Shown: positions 32,312-42,750 of the stretch, piece by piece
Layout: each line of letters starts with the position of its first letter
Numbering within the stretch: position 1 is the stretch's first letter
From: Lachnospiraceae bacterium
GTDB taxonomy: Bacteria; Bacillota; Clostridia; Lachnospirales; Lachnospiraceae
Assembly: GCA_021442455.1 (NCBI GenBank)
Contig: JABUSY010000008.1
Span: 1-44,761 of the forward strand
Direction: 5' to 3'
DNA: 44,761 nucleotides
Position numbers and translations under genes: made by a program
Notes under the pieces: model-generated
Seen by the model: the letters and a program-made list of their open reading frames with translations, nothing else
Told to the model about the DNA's origin: nothing
The model's database searches: none

Positions 32312-33661
32312 ATGAAAACAAAAGTGACATTTGATTATTCCAAAGCAGCAAGTTTTATTCGTGAGCATGAGATTCCGATCTTTGAGAAAATCGCGGATGT
32401 GGCGAAAGCAGTGTTGGTAACAAGAAGCAGAATGAACAGCGATGATCTGGGATGGATGGATTTTCCGGTTTATTATGACAAAGAAGAGTTTGCTTGCATC
32501 GAGAAAGCTGCTGCGAAAATTCAGAGCGATTCTGAAGTTTTGGTGGTAATTGGCATTGGCGGTTCCTATCTTGGAGCTCGTGCGGCCATTGACTTTTTAA
32601 GTCACGAATTCTATAATAATCTCAAGAAAAACAAGAGAAAGACGCCGGAAATCTATTATGCCGGAAACAGCATTAGCAGCAACTATCTGCAGGGGCTGAT
32701 TGACGTGATTGAAGACCGCGATTTTTCTGTGAATATTATATCAAAGTCTGGTATTACTATCGAGCCTGCCATTGCATTCTGTGTGTTTAAGGAAATGCTG
32801 GATAAGAAATATGGAAAGGTAGAGGCGTCCAAAAGGATTTATGCTACGACGGATAAGGTCAAAGGGGATTTGAAGCATTTAGCAGATAAAGAAGGATATC
32901 AAACATTTATTGTACCGGACGATGTTGGGGGCCGTTTTTCCGTACTAACTGCAGTTGGTCTGTTGCCCATCGCAGTTAGCGGAGCTAATATAAATGAATT
33001 GATGGAAGGTGCAGTGTCCGGAAGAGAATTGGCATTGAATAAGCCCTTTTCGGAAAATGATGCCATGCAGTATGCTGCTGTTCGCAACATCCTACATCGT
33101 AAAGGAAAATCTGTGGAAATTCTAGCTAATTACGAGCCAAGCCTTCATTATGTATCTGAGTGGTGGAAGCAACTTTACGCTGAGAGCGAAGGAAAGGACC
33201 AGAAGGGAATTTATCCGGCATCTGTGGATCTGACTACAGATCTACATTCCATGGGACAATTCATACAGGATGGTTCCAGGATTATGTTCGAGACAGTCCT
33301 GAACGTTGAAAAATCAAAAGTAGAACTGATCATTGGGGAAAAGTCTGTAAATCTGGCTGAACTGAATTATTTAACAGGGAAAACTATTGATTTCGTTAAC
33401 AAGAGCGCTATGAACGGGACAATTTTGGCTCATACCGATGGAAATGTTCCAAATCTTCGGGTGAATATACCGGAACAAAATGAATATTATTTAGGACAGT
33501 TATTCTATTTCTTTGAGTTTGCCTGTGGAATCAGCGGATATATATCCGGCGTGAATCCGTTCAACCAACCGGGCGTAGAAAAATACAAAAAAAATATGTT
33601 TGCCCTTTTGGGAAAACCAGGCTATGAAAAAGAGAGAAAAGATCTACTAAAGAGACTTTAA
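32312..33661 (+). CDS. pgi: Glucose-6-phosphate isomerase
   Basis: It interconverts glucose-6-phosphate and fructose-6-phosphate in glycolysis. Signatures: [16 protein letters not shown] in the phosphosugar-binding SIS domain, the PGI signature region [17 protein letters not shown], the catalytic segment [18 protein letters not shown], and the C-terminal [17 protein letters not shown]. With 449 residues it is the short form usual in Firmicutes. The frame is entirely open and ends with TAA. It is retained while glycogen enzymes that feed the same hexose pool are lost. Its last bases nearly meet a small gene on the minus strand. Confidence 0.97.
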   Translation: MKTKVTFDYSKAASFIREHEIPIFEKIADVAKAVLVTRSRMNSDDLGWMDFPVYYDKEEFACIEKAAAKIQSDSEVLVVIGIGGSYLGARAAIDFLSHEFYNNLKKNKRKTPEIYYAGNSISSNYLQGLIDVIEDRDFSVNIISKSGITIEPAIAFCVFKEMLDKKYGKVEASKRIYATTDKVKGDLKHLADKEGYQTFIVPDDVGGRFSVLTAVGLLPIAVSGANINELMEGAVSGRELALNKPFSENDAMQYAAVRNILHRKGKSVEILANYEPSLHYVSEWWKQLYAESEGKDQKGIYPASVDLTTDLHSMGQFIQDGSRIMFETVLNVEKSKVELIIGEKSVNLAELNYLTGKTIDFVNKSAMNGTILAHTDGNVPNLRVNIPEQNEYYLGQLFYFFEFACGISGYISGVNPFNQPGVEKYKKNMFALLGKPGYEKERKDLLKRL

Positions 33662-33678
33662 ACTGTGATTATGCCTAT

Positions 33679-33942
33679 TTATTCTTCAATAACCTGTATT
33701 TCTAGAAAATCAAAATCAATAGATTCAATGAAATTATCTTGATAAAAGCGTGCCTTTTTGTGGCGTTGGAATTCCTGGATTGTAGCATTCAGCCAGATTG
33801 GTTTTTCTAGATTCCAGGTATAACAAATATTCTCCAGCGCTCGGAAGATTTTATGAGTCCGTGTGTCCTTACTCTCTTCACAAACAATCATATCTTTCAT
33901 GATGTGATTGTTACACATTACTTTACCCCATAAACGAAACAT
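33679..33942 (-). CDS. Conserved small clostridial protein, unknown function
   Basis: This 87-residue protein looks like a family I remember from many Lachnospiraceae: it begins FRLWGKV and has an ALENICY segment, a KPIWLNATIQEFQRHKKARF core, and an acidic end FIESIDFDFLEIQVIEE. It is soluble, without membrane or signal segments. GGAGG lies twelve bases before the start on the minus strand. It converges with pgi (17 bases apart) and diverges from the response-regulator gene. No function can be given. Its intactness inside a decaying genome suggests it matters. Confidence 0.75.
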   Translation of the reverse strand: MFRLWGKVMCNNHIMKDMIVCEESKDTRTHKIFRALENICYTWNLEKPIWLNATIQEFQRHKKARFYQDNFIESIDFDFLEIQVIEE

Positions 33943-34257
33943 GAAACACAGCCGCCTCCAAGTGTTTTATTTTTTTATTATACTTTATTTTGTTTAAATA
34001 ATAAAGAGTAGAAATTTGTAACGAGCTAGGTATCCAAAAAATTCCTTTATGTAGAAAAAAATTTATAACAATGCTATACTATATAGTGTCTTCCTGGCAA
34101 TGTTGTTTTTAATAATTCTTAACTTTTGTCATAACTGCATAGAAATTTTTTTGATTTAATTGTTAATGATATCAGATAAATATAGATTACGAAGATAGTG
34201 GGAAGGTTTATGTGCGTGGAAAAATATTGGAACAGAGAAAATGAGGGGAGGAAATGT
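33943..34257. other. Intergenic region before the two-component genes
   Basis: About 315 bases of AT-rich DNA separate two divergent genes. No coding frame is convincing; the stretch open from 34198 is only the leader of the next frame. TATACT and TATAGT at about 34075-34088 could be a -10 element, but no good -35 is in place. Confidence 0.4.
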
Positions 34258-34947
34258 ATGAATGTTTTAGTGTGTGATGATGACAGAGAGATTGTAGACG
34301 CGATTGAAGTTTATTTGTCTCAGGAGAGATATCATATTCTGAAGGCATATGACGGAATGCAGGCGTTGAAGCTTATGGAGCAAAAGGAGCCTAATCTTCT
34401 GATCATCGATGTGATGATGCCGAATCTGGACGGTATCAGGGCGACGTTGCAGATTAGGGAGAAGAGTAGCATTCCAATTATTATTCTGTCAGCCAAATCA
34501 GAGGATATGGATAAAATTCTGGGTCTCAACATTGGTGCTGATGATTATATAGCAAAGCCTTTTAATCCTCTGGAGCTTGTGGCCAGAGTGAAATCACAAC
34601 TGCGTAGGTATACTAAGCTTGGTAATATAAGGAATGAGAGTCAGAATATGTATCAGGTAAGCGGATTGACCATTAATGATAAACTAAAGGAGGTCACTAT
34701 GGACGGGAAAACGGTGAAAATGACGCCGATTGAATATAATATTTTGCTGTTGCTAGTGAAGAATCCAGGGCAGGTATTCTCTATCGAGCAAATTTATCAA
34801 AATATATGGAATGAGGAAGCGATTGGAGTAGACAGTACGGTGGCTGTGCATATCAGACATATCCGTGAGAAAATTGAAATTAATCCAAAGAAACCAAGAT
34901 ATCTGAAGGTAGTTTGGGGAGTGGGTTATAAGATTGAAAAGTTTTGA
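34258..34947 (+). CDS. OmpR-family response regulator
   Basis: A receiver domain comes first (VCDDDRE acidic pocket at residues 7-9, phospho-acceptor Asp51 in IIDVMMPNLDG, Lys100 in AKPF), followed by a winged-helix DNA-binding domain (TPIEYNILLLLVKNPGQVFS, then HIRHIREKIE, ending VVWGVGYKIEKF). The total is 229 residues, standard for OmpR/PhoB-type regulators. I start at ATG 34258, which has GGGGAGGA at 34245-34251; the open frame extends back to 34198 without a site. The histidine kinase follows after 28 bases, so the two form one operon. Confidence 0.94.
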   Translation: MNVLVCDDDREIVDAIEVYLSQERYHILKAYDGMQALKLMEQKEPNLLIIDVMMPNLDGIRATLQIREKSSIPIIILSAKSEDMDKILGLNIGADDYIAKPFNPLELVARVKSQLRRYTKLGNIRNESQNMYQVSGLTINDKLKEVTMDGKTVKMTPIEYNILLLLVKNPGQVFSIEQIYQNIWNEEAIGVDSTVAVHIRHIREKIEINPKKPRYLKVVWGVGYKIEKF

Positions 34948-34975
34948 TAAAAGCTTACTGTAGAGGAGGTTAATA

Positions 34976-37483
34976 ATGGAGATAGGAGATAGGAGGAAGA
35001 GTTTATATCCAACTTCTTGGAAAATAAGCATCACTGTGCTCCTGTTTTTAAGTGCGTTGCTGTGTATGATTTTCGGAAGTTTTTTTTTACGGTTGACAAT
35101 CCTGGCAATCGATGATTCTACTGCGAGAATGGAGGGAGGACAATACTATACAACGGTAAACTGTGCGGATAAGATGCATATAGCTTTCAACCAGCTGTCG
35201 GATTATTTGAGAAAATGTTTTGATGTAAATGGGCAGTATGATAGGACACAGTTTGTAGATATTACGAAGAATTATAACAATGGGATTGCGGGAAAATATA
35301 CATTCTATACGTTGCAAGATATGTATCAGATGTATGTGTTAGGCTGTTCGAACAATTTGTGTGTCAATGCGGATAAATTGATATATGAGGAATATGAGGC
35401 ATTGGATAGCGAAAATTTAGCGATGCCAGGTCATGGATTATCAGTAAACATGCGTGATTGGGAGATAGCGTCTGTCGCTAAGTCAGAAGAGCTTATGCCG
35501 AAAGCAAATCTGACAAATATTGTGTTGGAGTATATTTTTAAGGCCCCCTAGAAATATCTGCAGTCAGTCGGAAACTTTTGGAGTTACAGCAAGCAGTGCT
35601 TGTATCTATACGACTGTGGATATTTCCCTGAGATCAGTTATGAAATCAAAACTTCCGCTTGGTTTTCGTTGATAGATTACGCGATGGTTAATCCGGAGAA
35701 GGTCTTCTTGTATGATATTTACCGAGTGATTTCTGAGCTACAATTTCAGGTTTTCAATTATTTCTTGGTAGAGAAAAATCAGGGACAGTACCTAGGCCGG
35801 TATGTAAATTTGTGCTACTATGTAAAAGATAGGACACAGGTGTATACAAATCTGCAAAAATGGGAGGCGTTCAGTGAAGAAAAGATTCAGAATATGCTGG
35901 AATCTTTCCCTATATATGTGTCATATACTTGGAAGAATGGAAAGCTGCTTGCAGATTATTGCTCAGAAACAGTTGCTGGATATTGGCTCAGCAGCTATCT
36001 GGTGTTAAATCAGATATTTTTTGGTAATAAAAGTATATATACCGGGCTCGATACAGCGTCTCCAATTGATGATAAGGAAGTGACCAAAGTTTACGATAGC
36101 TTGGATCCAGAAATACTGACCACTGCAATTATTGGATTGATAATAATGGTTGCAGCTTTTGTATTCTGTAGTTTTCAGGTAGGGCGTAATCAGAAGAATG
36201 AGACACTATGGTTGTATGGTTTTGATTTTTTACATACAGAAGTGGCGATGGCGGTTTGGGTTCTTCTGGATATTTTTTTAATTGTTTATTTTGGCTATGT
36301 AATTAATATGTCGGATATGTCAGAGTTTTTCATGGTCTTTCTCGGATTTTATTTCTGTGTGAGTGTAGGATTGTTTATGCTGTTCTATCTAAGATTTATG
36401 AGAAAGATTAAGCTACATAATCTCTGGGGGAAGAATATTTTGTGTGCAGCAATTCATCCGAGAGGTAGGTTTGGTGAAACGAAGACATTTCCAAAGCTGA
36501 TTATAGCGATTTTTGGCTTAATGCTGCTACATTTTATTTGTTTTCTGATAACTGAATTTTTCGGAATTATGCTTTGTCTAGTTGTGGATATACTGGTTCT
36601 ATTGTATATCTTTAGAGAGGTTGGTGAAAAGAGGAGGGTAATAGAAGGATTATGTCAAATGGGGAGCGGGAATATAGATTATAAGGTGGATACGACAAAA
36701 CTGAAGGGTAATAATAAAGAATTGGCAGAGATGGTTAATTCTATGGGTGATAGCTTGAAGAGAGCTATGGCAGTGAGGATACAAAACGAACGGCTGCAGG
36801 CCGACCTGATCGTCAGCATATCACATGATATCAAAACACCTCTGACGTCAATTATTAATTATGTAGATCTTTTGAAACGTGAAAATATTGAAGATTCAAA
36901 AATAAAAGGATATATTGATATTTTGGAAGGAAAATCACAGCGGCTAAAGCAGTTAACGGAAAATTTGCTAGAGGCGTCAAAGGTCAGTTCAGGCAATATA
37001 AATATGAAATTTGTGATATTGAATCTGAATGAATTGGTCAAGCAGATGAATGGAGAATTTAATGAGCGACTATCAGACAGGAAGCTAAATATGATTTGCA
37101 ACCTGCTTCCAGAACCAGTGTTGGTGCGCGCGGATAGTCAGTATCTGTGGCGTGTGATTGAAAATCTTTATGGAAATGTAGCACAATATGCGATGCCTGG
37201 ATCTAAGGTGTATGTGGATATCATCCGTAAAGAAGGTGATGTTGTCTTCATCATGAAGAATATGTCGGAACAGACGCTGAATATTAATCCTGATAAGTTG
37301 GTGAAAGAGTTTGTTCGCGGAGATAGTTCTAAAATAATAAAGGGTAGTGGCCTCGGATTGTTAATTGTCGAGAATTTGGTGAAGCTCATGAATGGGAGAT
37401 TTAAGCTTTTTGTGGAGAGCGATTTTTTTAAGGTGGAGGTAACCTTTCCGGAGGAAAAAAGTAGATTTAACGGCCTATATTAA
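34976..37483 (+). CDS. Sensor histidine kinase with one internal TAG
   Basis: The frame 34976-37483 encodes about 835 residues with a single TAG at 35549-35551 (codon 192). The N-terminus has a membrane anchor (ITVLLFLSALLCMIFGSFFL), then a long probable extracellular sensor region that contains the TAG, then several membrane segments near residues 380-550. The kinase core is complete: H-box SISHDIKTPLTSIINYVDLL, N-box ENLYGNVAQYA, F-box EFVRGD and G-box GSGLGLLIVENLV. The start has AGGAGG. With TAG as a stop only the sensor part is made and the regulator loses its partner, although a later start could yield a kinase fragment. No other lesion is visible. Confidence 0.85.
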
Positions 37484-37598
37484 AAACTAACTCAGTTTCA
37501 TACAATCGCCGAAAACCTGTTGAAGTATTTGTAAAAAAAGTTACCTAGAAGAAAATAAGAAGGTCTTTTATACTGGACATAGTCAAGGAGGAATTTTT

Positions 37599-38711
37599 AT
37601 GGCAAGCTTATCCCTAGAACATATTTATAAACAATATCCAAACGGCTTTGAAGCGATTAAAAATTTTAATCTGAACATTTCGGATAAGGAATTTGTTATT
37701 TTTGTTGGCCCTTCCGGATGCGGAAAATCTACAATTTTACGTATGATTGCAGGTTTGGAAGAAATCTCAGAAGGAACACTGAAGATTGACGAAAAAGTGG
37801 TAAATGATGTAGAACCAAAAGATCGGGATATTGCGATGGTATTCCAGAACTATGCGCTGTATCCTCATATGACTGTTTATGATAATATGGCCTTTGGCTT
37901 AAAGATCAAGAAAGTTCCAAAAGATCAGATAGACAAGATGGTGCAAGAGACAGCCAGAATTCTGGATTTGGAACATTTGCTAGAAAGAAAGCCAAGAGCA
38001 CTTTCTGGAGGCCAGCGTCAGCGTGTTGCCATGGGTCGTGCGATTATCCGACATCCTAAAGTATTTCTTATGGATGAACCTCTATCCAATCTCGATGCGA
38101 AATTGCGAGTGCAGATGCGTACTGAGATTTCTAAACTTCACGAACGCTTGGGGGCCACCATCATTTATGTGACGCATGACCAAACGGAGGCGATGACATT
38201 GGGAACAAGGATTGTTGTCATGAAGGATGGAGTGATTCAACAGGTAGACACTCCGCAGATACTATATAAGGCTCCGGAGAATTTGTTTGTGGCAGGTTTC
38301 ATCGGATCACCGCAAATGAACTTCATGGACGCTGAGGTAAAGAAGAAGGACGAGGAGGTATATTTGCAGGTGGGCAGTCATTCATTCCTTCTTCCTCCAG
38401 AAAAAGCAAAGGTTCTTCTAAAAAAAGGATATGAGGGAAAGATTGTGACTGCGGGCATTCGTCCGGAAAATGTAAAAGATTCAGAGATTGTGATAAACCA
38501 ATATGACAGCGCGTTCTTTGAATCAAAGATTAATGTGTATGAACTGATGGGCGCTGAAGTATTTTTGTATTTTGAATTGGAAGGATTTTCCATGACTGCG
38601 CGTGTAGATCCTAAGACGACAGCAAGAACGGGAGATATAATCAAATTCGCACTGGATATGGAGTACATTCATTTGTTTGATAAAAAAACAGAATACAGTA
38701 TTGTGCATTGA
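37599..38711 (+). CDS. Sugar ABC transporter ATPase (MsmK/UgpC type)
   Basis: This is the shared ATP-binding subunit that energises several carbohydrate ABC importers. Walker [10 protein letters not shown] lies at residues 37-45, followed by a Q-loop ([17 protein letters not shown]), signature [14 protein letters not shown], Walker [13 protein letters not shown] and the switch His in YVTHDQTEA. The C-terminal TOBE regulatory domain (from about residue 240) carries GIRPENV. The 370-residue length is typical. AAGGAGG precedes ATG 37599. No permease or binding-protein gene is next to it, as is usual for this multi-partner ATPase. The frame is clean and ends with TGA. Confidence 0.95.
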   Translation: MASLSLEHIYKQYPNGFEAIKNFNLNISDKEFVIFVGPSGCGKSTILRMIAGLEEISEGTLKIDEKVVNDVEPKDRDIAMVFQNYALYPHMTVYDNMAFGLKIKKVPKDQIDKMVQETARILDLEHLLERKPRALSGGQRQRVAMGRAIIRHPKVFLMDEPLSNLDAKLRVQMRTEISKLHERLGATIIYVTHDQTEAMTLGTRIVVMKDGVIQQVDTPQILYKAPENLFVAGFIGSPQMNFMDAEVKKKDEEVYLQVGSHSFLLPPEKAKVLLKKGYEGKIVTAGIRPENVKDSEIVINQYDSAFFESKINVYELMGAEVFLYFELEGFSMTARVDPKTTARTGDIIKFALDMEYIHLFDKKTEYSIVH

Positions 38712-39510
38712 TTTTTTGCATAAAGTTAAGTGGAATTGACAGTCGGATACTGCAAAGTAAAATGAACAATTGCATTATGAATTTGTCATCGATGCTGTTC
38801 GGATTTATTAAATATATAGATGAGGGGGATATAGAAATGATTGGATTTGGCACAATAATCAATATAAGAACCATATACTTCGGAGGATTTATGAGTATGT
38901 TGTGGAAAAAACGATGAAGAAAAAGGTACAAACGATTTTGATTATGTTCTTCTGCCTTTATTCTATTGTTCCTGAGGATCGATGAAGGCCATGAAAGAGA
39001 TGATGATCGTTGTAAATAATGAAGATTTGCGTAGCAAAGGTGTTTTGATGATGCTAATTAGCTTGGTTCTAGGTGCTCTTTTGTGAAAAATTTTTGAATA
39101 TTAAACTGCAGATAGAAGACAAAAAATGAGCATAATAAAGCATTTGTAAAAGTGTTTGTTACTGTATTCACACTGGTATATGTTTTATCTTTGCTGTAGT
39201 TTGTTTTTTTTTCAGAAAGTAATGATATTTTTCTCTTTATTGATTAACTTTTTTATAATCAGATAGATCTTTTCTGATTTGTTGCTGACAGGATTAATGT
39301 TTGATATTTGTGTAGATGTAAATCTAGTTTAAGAGAAAAAATAAAAGTTACGAATATGCTGTCTGTCGTGGGTGTTTGCGGTGAGATGGACTATATTTTT
39401 TCCTTGATAATTTAGATAAAATCACATATGATAATGTAGAAGTTAACAAGATATTTGATGGCATTTTCTGTTGGAAAAGCAGTGAAATGAAAATGGTGGT
39501 TTTCGTCAAG
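38712..39510 (+). pseudogene. Membrane protein remnant, unrecognised
   Basis: Between the ABC ATPase and the regulator remnant, plus-strand pieces are strongly hydrophobic (QTILIMFFCLYSIV near 38935; VLMMLISLVLGALL near 39047; VFVTVFTLVYVLSLL near 39150), with stops of all types between. It looks like a lost multi-span membrane protein whose family I cannot name. Confidence 0.45.
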
Positions 39511-40403
39511 ATGATGAACAAAGTACTGAAAGGGTTACGGGAGATTATACGGGTAAACTTTTTCATTTGGAACAGAAACGGTTCTTTTGTGGCGTTTATA
39601 TTTTCAGTTTTAGAGATAGATGCTTTCTTTTCTTTTACATGTAAAGTATATAACAGACAGGTTCTAGATTGTGTGCAGGTTTTGAAAAGTAGCGACGCGT
39701 TTATGGTAGGTAGTCTTGCTGTAAGTGAAATTCAGAATCTGCTGATGTAGAGTCTTCTTTACTGTTGAGATTCAAGAGTATGTGAAAAAAAATTCGCATG
39801 GAGGCAAACGCTTGCTGTGGTATTTCTTTATGTGGAAACTAAGAGATATAAGGACCATCGGTACTCTGGGAATAGCCAAAATACTGTTCGGTGTTGATGC
39901 AAACAATTTTGTGATATTGGTGGATGAGTATACGATTGTCATTGTGAAGGAGCCAATATCCGATAGCACTCCTATGCTGGTGGAGATACATTGGCATCGG
40001 TATTACAGTTTTGTTAAAGGCAAGGATGACACTGGAAGTTGGGAAGATATTCTATACTGATAGAAGGGTAGTCCCTTATGGAAAGCTGTGTCTTGGAAGA
40101 TTGATTTATCAGCTTTTGCTGGTGTTTTGTGAATTGTTTATAAAAGAGATATTTCAAGAAAATATATTTTAGAAGTTGGATGCAGAAACGCCTATGACGA
40201 TCCGTTGTTTTTTTGAAAATGCTTTTAAAATATATCGGAAACGGCCAGACAGATGTATGTGCATCGGCATATTTTATTGTATCGAATTAGAAAAATTAGA
40301 AAAAACGATCGGAGTGAACATTCGTAAATTTGAAGAAGTTCTAACTTTTTAAATTGCTATGATGGCAGCAAGATCTCTGCAATATAAGAAAGAAAATCCA
40401 TAG
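39511..40403 (+). pseudogene. CdaR/PucR-type regulator, broken
   Basis: This matches a clostridial regulator with a central GGDEF-like region and a C-terminal PucR helix-turn-helix. Pieces: VLKGLREIIRVNF at the start, KSSDAFMVGSLAVSEIQNLL before a TAG at 39748, a middle piece in another frame (NNFVILVDEYTIVIVKE near 39902-39950), then GRLIYQLL, VNIRKFEEVLTF and AMMAARSLQYKKE to the end. Other lesions are TAG at 40170 and TAA at 40350, plus at least two frame changes and damage in the helix-turn-helix. In relatives such regulators control sugar or organic-acid genes. It is clearly inactive. Confidence 0.8.
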
Positions 40404-40464
40404 GTTTAATCTCGAAGCGAAGAAGGAAACAATGCAGATACAAAATATGAAGGAGGATATAAAA

Positions 40465-42750
40465 ATGATACAGTTCTTAAACGGAGGCGTTTATCTGATT
40501 AATGGAAAGCAGGTAATCCCGGATGGCGGAAAAGCCGTAGATAAGCTAAAAGCAGCAGTTGGTGTAAATCCTGTGCCTGAAGAAGCAAAAAAAAATACCA
40601 TTGCATATGGAATTCTGAAAGCTCATAATACGTCGGGTAATATGAAAGATCTTCAGCTTAAATTCGACAAACTGATATCCCATGATATTACATTTGTCGG
40701 CATTATTCAGACTGCGCGCGCTGCGGGGCTGAAGAAATTTCCAGTTCCATATGTGCTGACTAATTGTCACAATTCATTGTGTGCAGTAGGTGGTACGATT
40801 AATGAGGATGATCACATGTTCGGACTGACCTGTGCCAAGAAATATGGTGGAGTTTATGTTCCTCCGCATCAAGCTGTCATACATCAATTTGCACGTGAAA
40901 TGATTTCTGGAGGAGGGAAGATGATTCTGGGATCGGATTCCCATACCCGTTATGGTGCTTTGGGAAGCATGTCTATAGGAGAAGGCGGGCCGGAGCTGGT
41001 GAAACAGCTTTTGGACAAGACCTATGATATTCCCATGCCTGATGTTGTTGGAGTGTACATGACAGGAGCGCCAGTGCCAGGTGTAGGTCCTCAGGATGTG
41101 GCCTTGGCTATTATAGGTGCTGTTTTTGCGAATGGGTATGTGAAAAATAAAGTAATGGAATTTGTAGGTCCGGGTGTGTCAAACCTGAGCACAGATTTCC
41201 GAATCGGCGTGGATGTCATGACTACGGAAACTACCTGTCTGTCATCTATTTGGAAAACTGACGATAAGATTAAGACATATTATGAAATTCACGGTAGAGG
41301 CGGGGAATACAAAGAGTTGAATCCTGGCGCTGTTACGTATTATGAGTCTATGATCTTAGTAGAACTGGACAAAATCAAGCCCATGATCGCGATGCCATTT
41401 CATCCAAGCAATACATATACAATTGAAGAAGTGAATCAGAATCTAATGGATATCCTTGAAAACGTGGAAAAATGTGCTCAGGTAATTCTGGATAGCAAAA
41501 TTCCCTATACTTTGAGGAATAAAGTACATAATGGGAAGCTTTTGGTTGATCAGGGAATTATCGCTGGCTGTGCCGGCGGTGGTTTTGAAAATATTTGTGA
41601 TGCGGCCGACATCCTTAAAGGACACAGCATAGGAGTGGATGCATTTAGTCTGAGTGTCTATCCGGCTAGCACACCCATTTACATGGAACTGACAAAAAAT
41701 GGTATCTTGGCAGATTTGCTAGAGATTGGAGTTGTTATAAAAACGGCGTTTTGTGGGCCTTGCTTCGGTGCAGGAGATATTCCGGCCAACAACGCGTTTT
41801 CTATTCGTCATTCCACGAGAAACTTTCCAAATAGAGAAGGATCCAAAATTCAGAATGGGCAAATATCATCTGTAGCTCTTATGGATGCACGTTCTATCGC
41901 TGCCACTGCGGCAAACAAGGGGTATTTAACTTCGGCGACTGAATATGCTGGAGAGTACCGTCGTCCAGTGTATCATTTTGACAGTAATATCTATGCGAAT
42001 CGTGTTTTTGACAGCAAGGGTGTGACAGATCCCTTTGTTGAGATCCAGTTTGGGCCGAATATAAAAGACTGGCCAACAATGCCAAAGCTGTCTGAACATC
42101 TACTGCTGAAAGTAGTATCGGAGATTCATGATCCAGTTACTACTACAGATGAGCTAATTCCCTCTGGCGAAACTTCTTCTTACCGGTCAAATCCTTTAGG
42201 ACTAGCTGAATTTACTCTTGCCAGGAAAGATCCGGACTATGTTAGGCGAGCAAAAGAAGTAAAGAAAGCAGAACTGGCCATCGAGATCAAGAACAACCCT
42301 GCTGAAGCACTTCCTGAGATTCAACCGGTGTTGGCGACGGTGCAAAAAAAATTTCCTTCGGTAAACAGTGCGAATCTGGGAGTGGGATCTGTAATTTTTG
42401 CGGTGAAGCCAGGAGATGGTTCTGCCCGTGAACAGGCTGCTTCTTGTCAGAAGGTTTTGGGCGGTTGGGCGAATATCGCCAATGAATATGCAACCAAGAG
42501 ATATCGTTCTAATCTAATTAATTGGGGAATACTGCCCTTCCTGATCTCTTCTGGGGATCTTCCATTTAACAATGGAGATTATCTTTTTGTTCCTAATGTG
42601 AGAAAGTCAATTGAAGAAAAAGATGAGATAATTACTTCTTATGTGGTGAGAGATAATCTGAAAAAATTTGAAATGAAGTTTGGAAACCTGACAGATAATG
42701 AAAGAAAAATCTTACTGAAGGGGTGTTTGATCAATTATTACAAAAGATGA
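40465..42750 (+). CDS. Aconitate hydratase (large clostridial type)
   Basis: This 4Fe-4S enzyme isomerises citrate and isocitrate via aconitate, probably to make glutamate precursors. It has about 761 residues with conserved stretches TNCHNSLCAVGGTINEDD, GSDSHTRYGALGSM, IIAGCAGGGFENI and the cluster-binding FCGPCFGAGD; the swivel domain includes PVTTTDELIPSGETSSYRS and GDGSAREQAA, a substrate-binding signature. I start at ATG 40465, with AAGGAGG at 40450-40456, rather than the in-frame ATG at 40432. The frame is fully open and ends with TGA. It is the longest undamaged gene in the window; no citrate synthase or isocitrate dehydrogenase is next to it. Confidence 0.93.
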   Translation: MIQFLNGGVYLINGKQVIPDGGKAVDKLKAAVGVNPVPEEAKKNTIAYGILKAHNTSGNMKDLQLKFDKLISHDITFVGIIQTARAAGLKKFPVPYVLTNCHNSLCAVGGTINEDDHMFGLTCAKKYGGVYVPPHQAVIHQFAREMISGGGKMILGSDSHTRYGALGSMSIGEGGPELVKQLLDKTYDIPMPDVVGVYMTGAPVPGVGPQDVALAIIGAVFANGYVKNKVMEFVGPGVSNLSTDFRIGVDVMTTETTCLSSIWKTDDKIKTYYEIHGRGGEYKELNPGAVTYYESMILVELDKIKPMIAMPFHPSNTYTIEEVNQNLMDILENVEKCAQVILDSKIPYTLRNKVHNGKLLVDQGIIAGCAGGGFENICDAADILKGHSIGVDAFSLSVYPASTPIYMELTKNGILADLLEIGVVIKTAFCGPCFGAGDIPANNAFSIRHSTRNFPNREGSKIQNGQISSVALMDARSIAATAANKGYLTSATEYAGEYRRPVYHFDSNIYANRVFDSKGVTDPFVEIQFGPNIKDWPTMPKLSEHLLLKVVSEIHDPVTTTDELIPSGETSSYRSNPLGLAEFTLARKDPDYVRRAKEVKKAELAIEIKNNPAEALPEIQPVLATVQKKFPSVNSANLGVGSVIFAVKPGDGSAREQAASCQKVLGGWANIANEYATKRYRSNLINWGILPFLISSGDLPFNNGDYLFVPNVRKSIEEKDEIITSYVVRDNLKKFEMKFGNLTDNERKILLKGCLINYYKR

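Noticed and set aside
33945..33960. GAAACATGAAACAC resembling half of a parS site
   Set aside because: The central CACGTG is missing and the two halves are direct repeats, not inverted ones.
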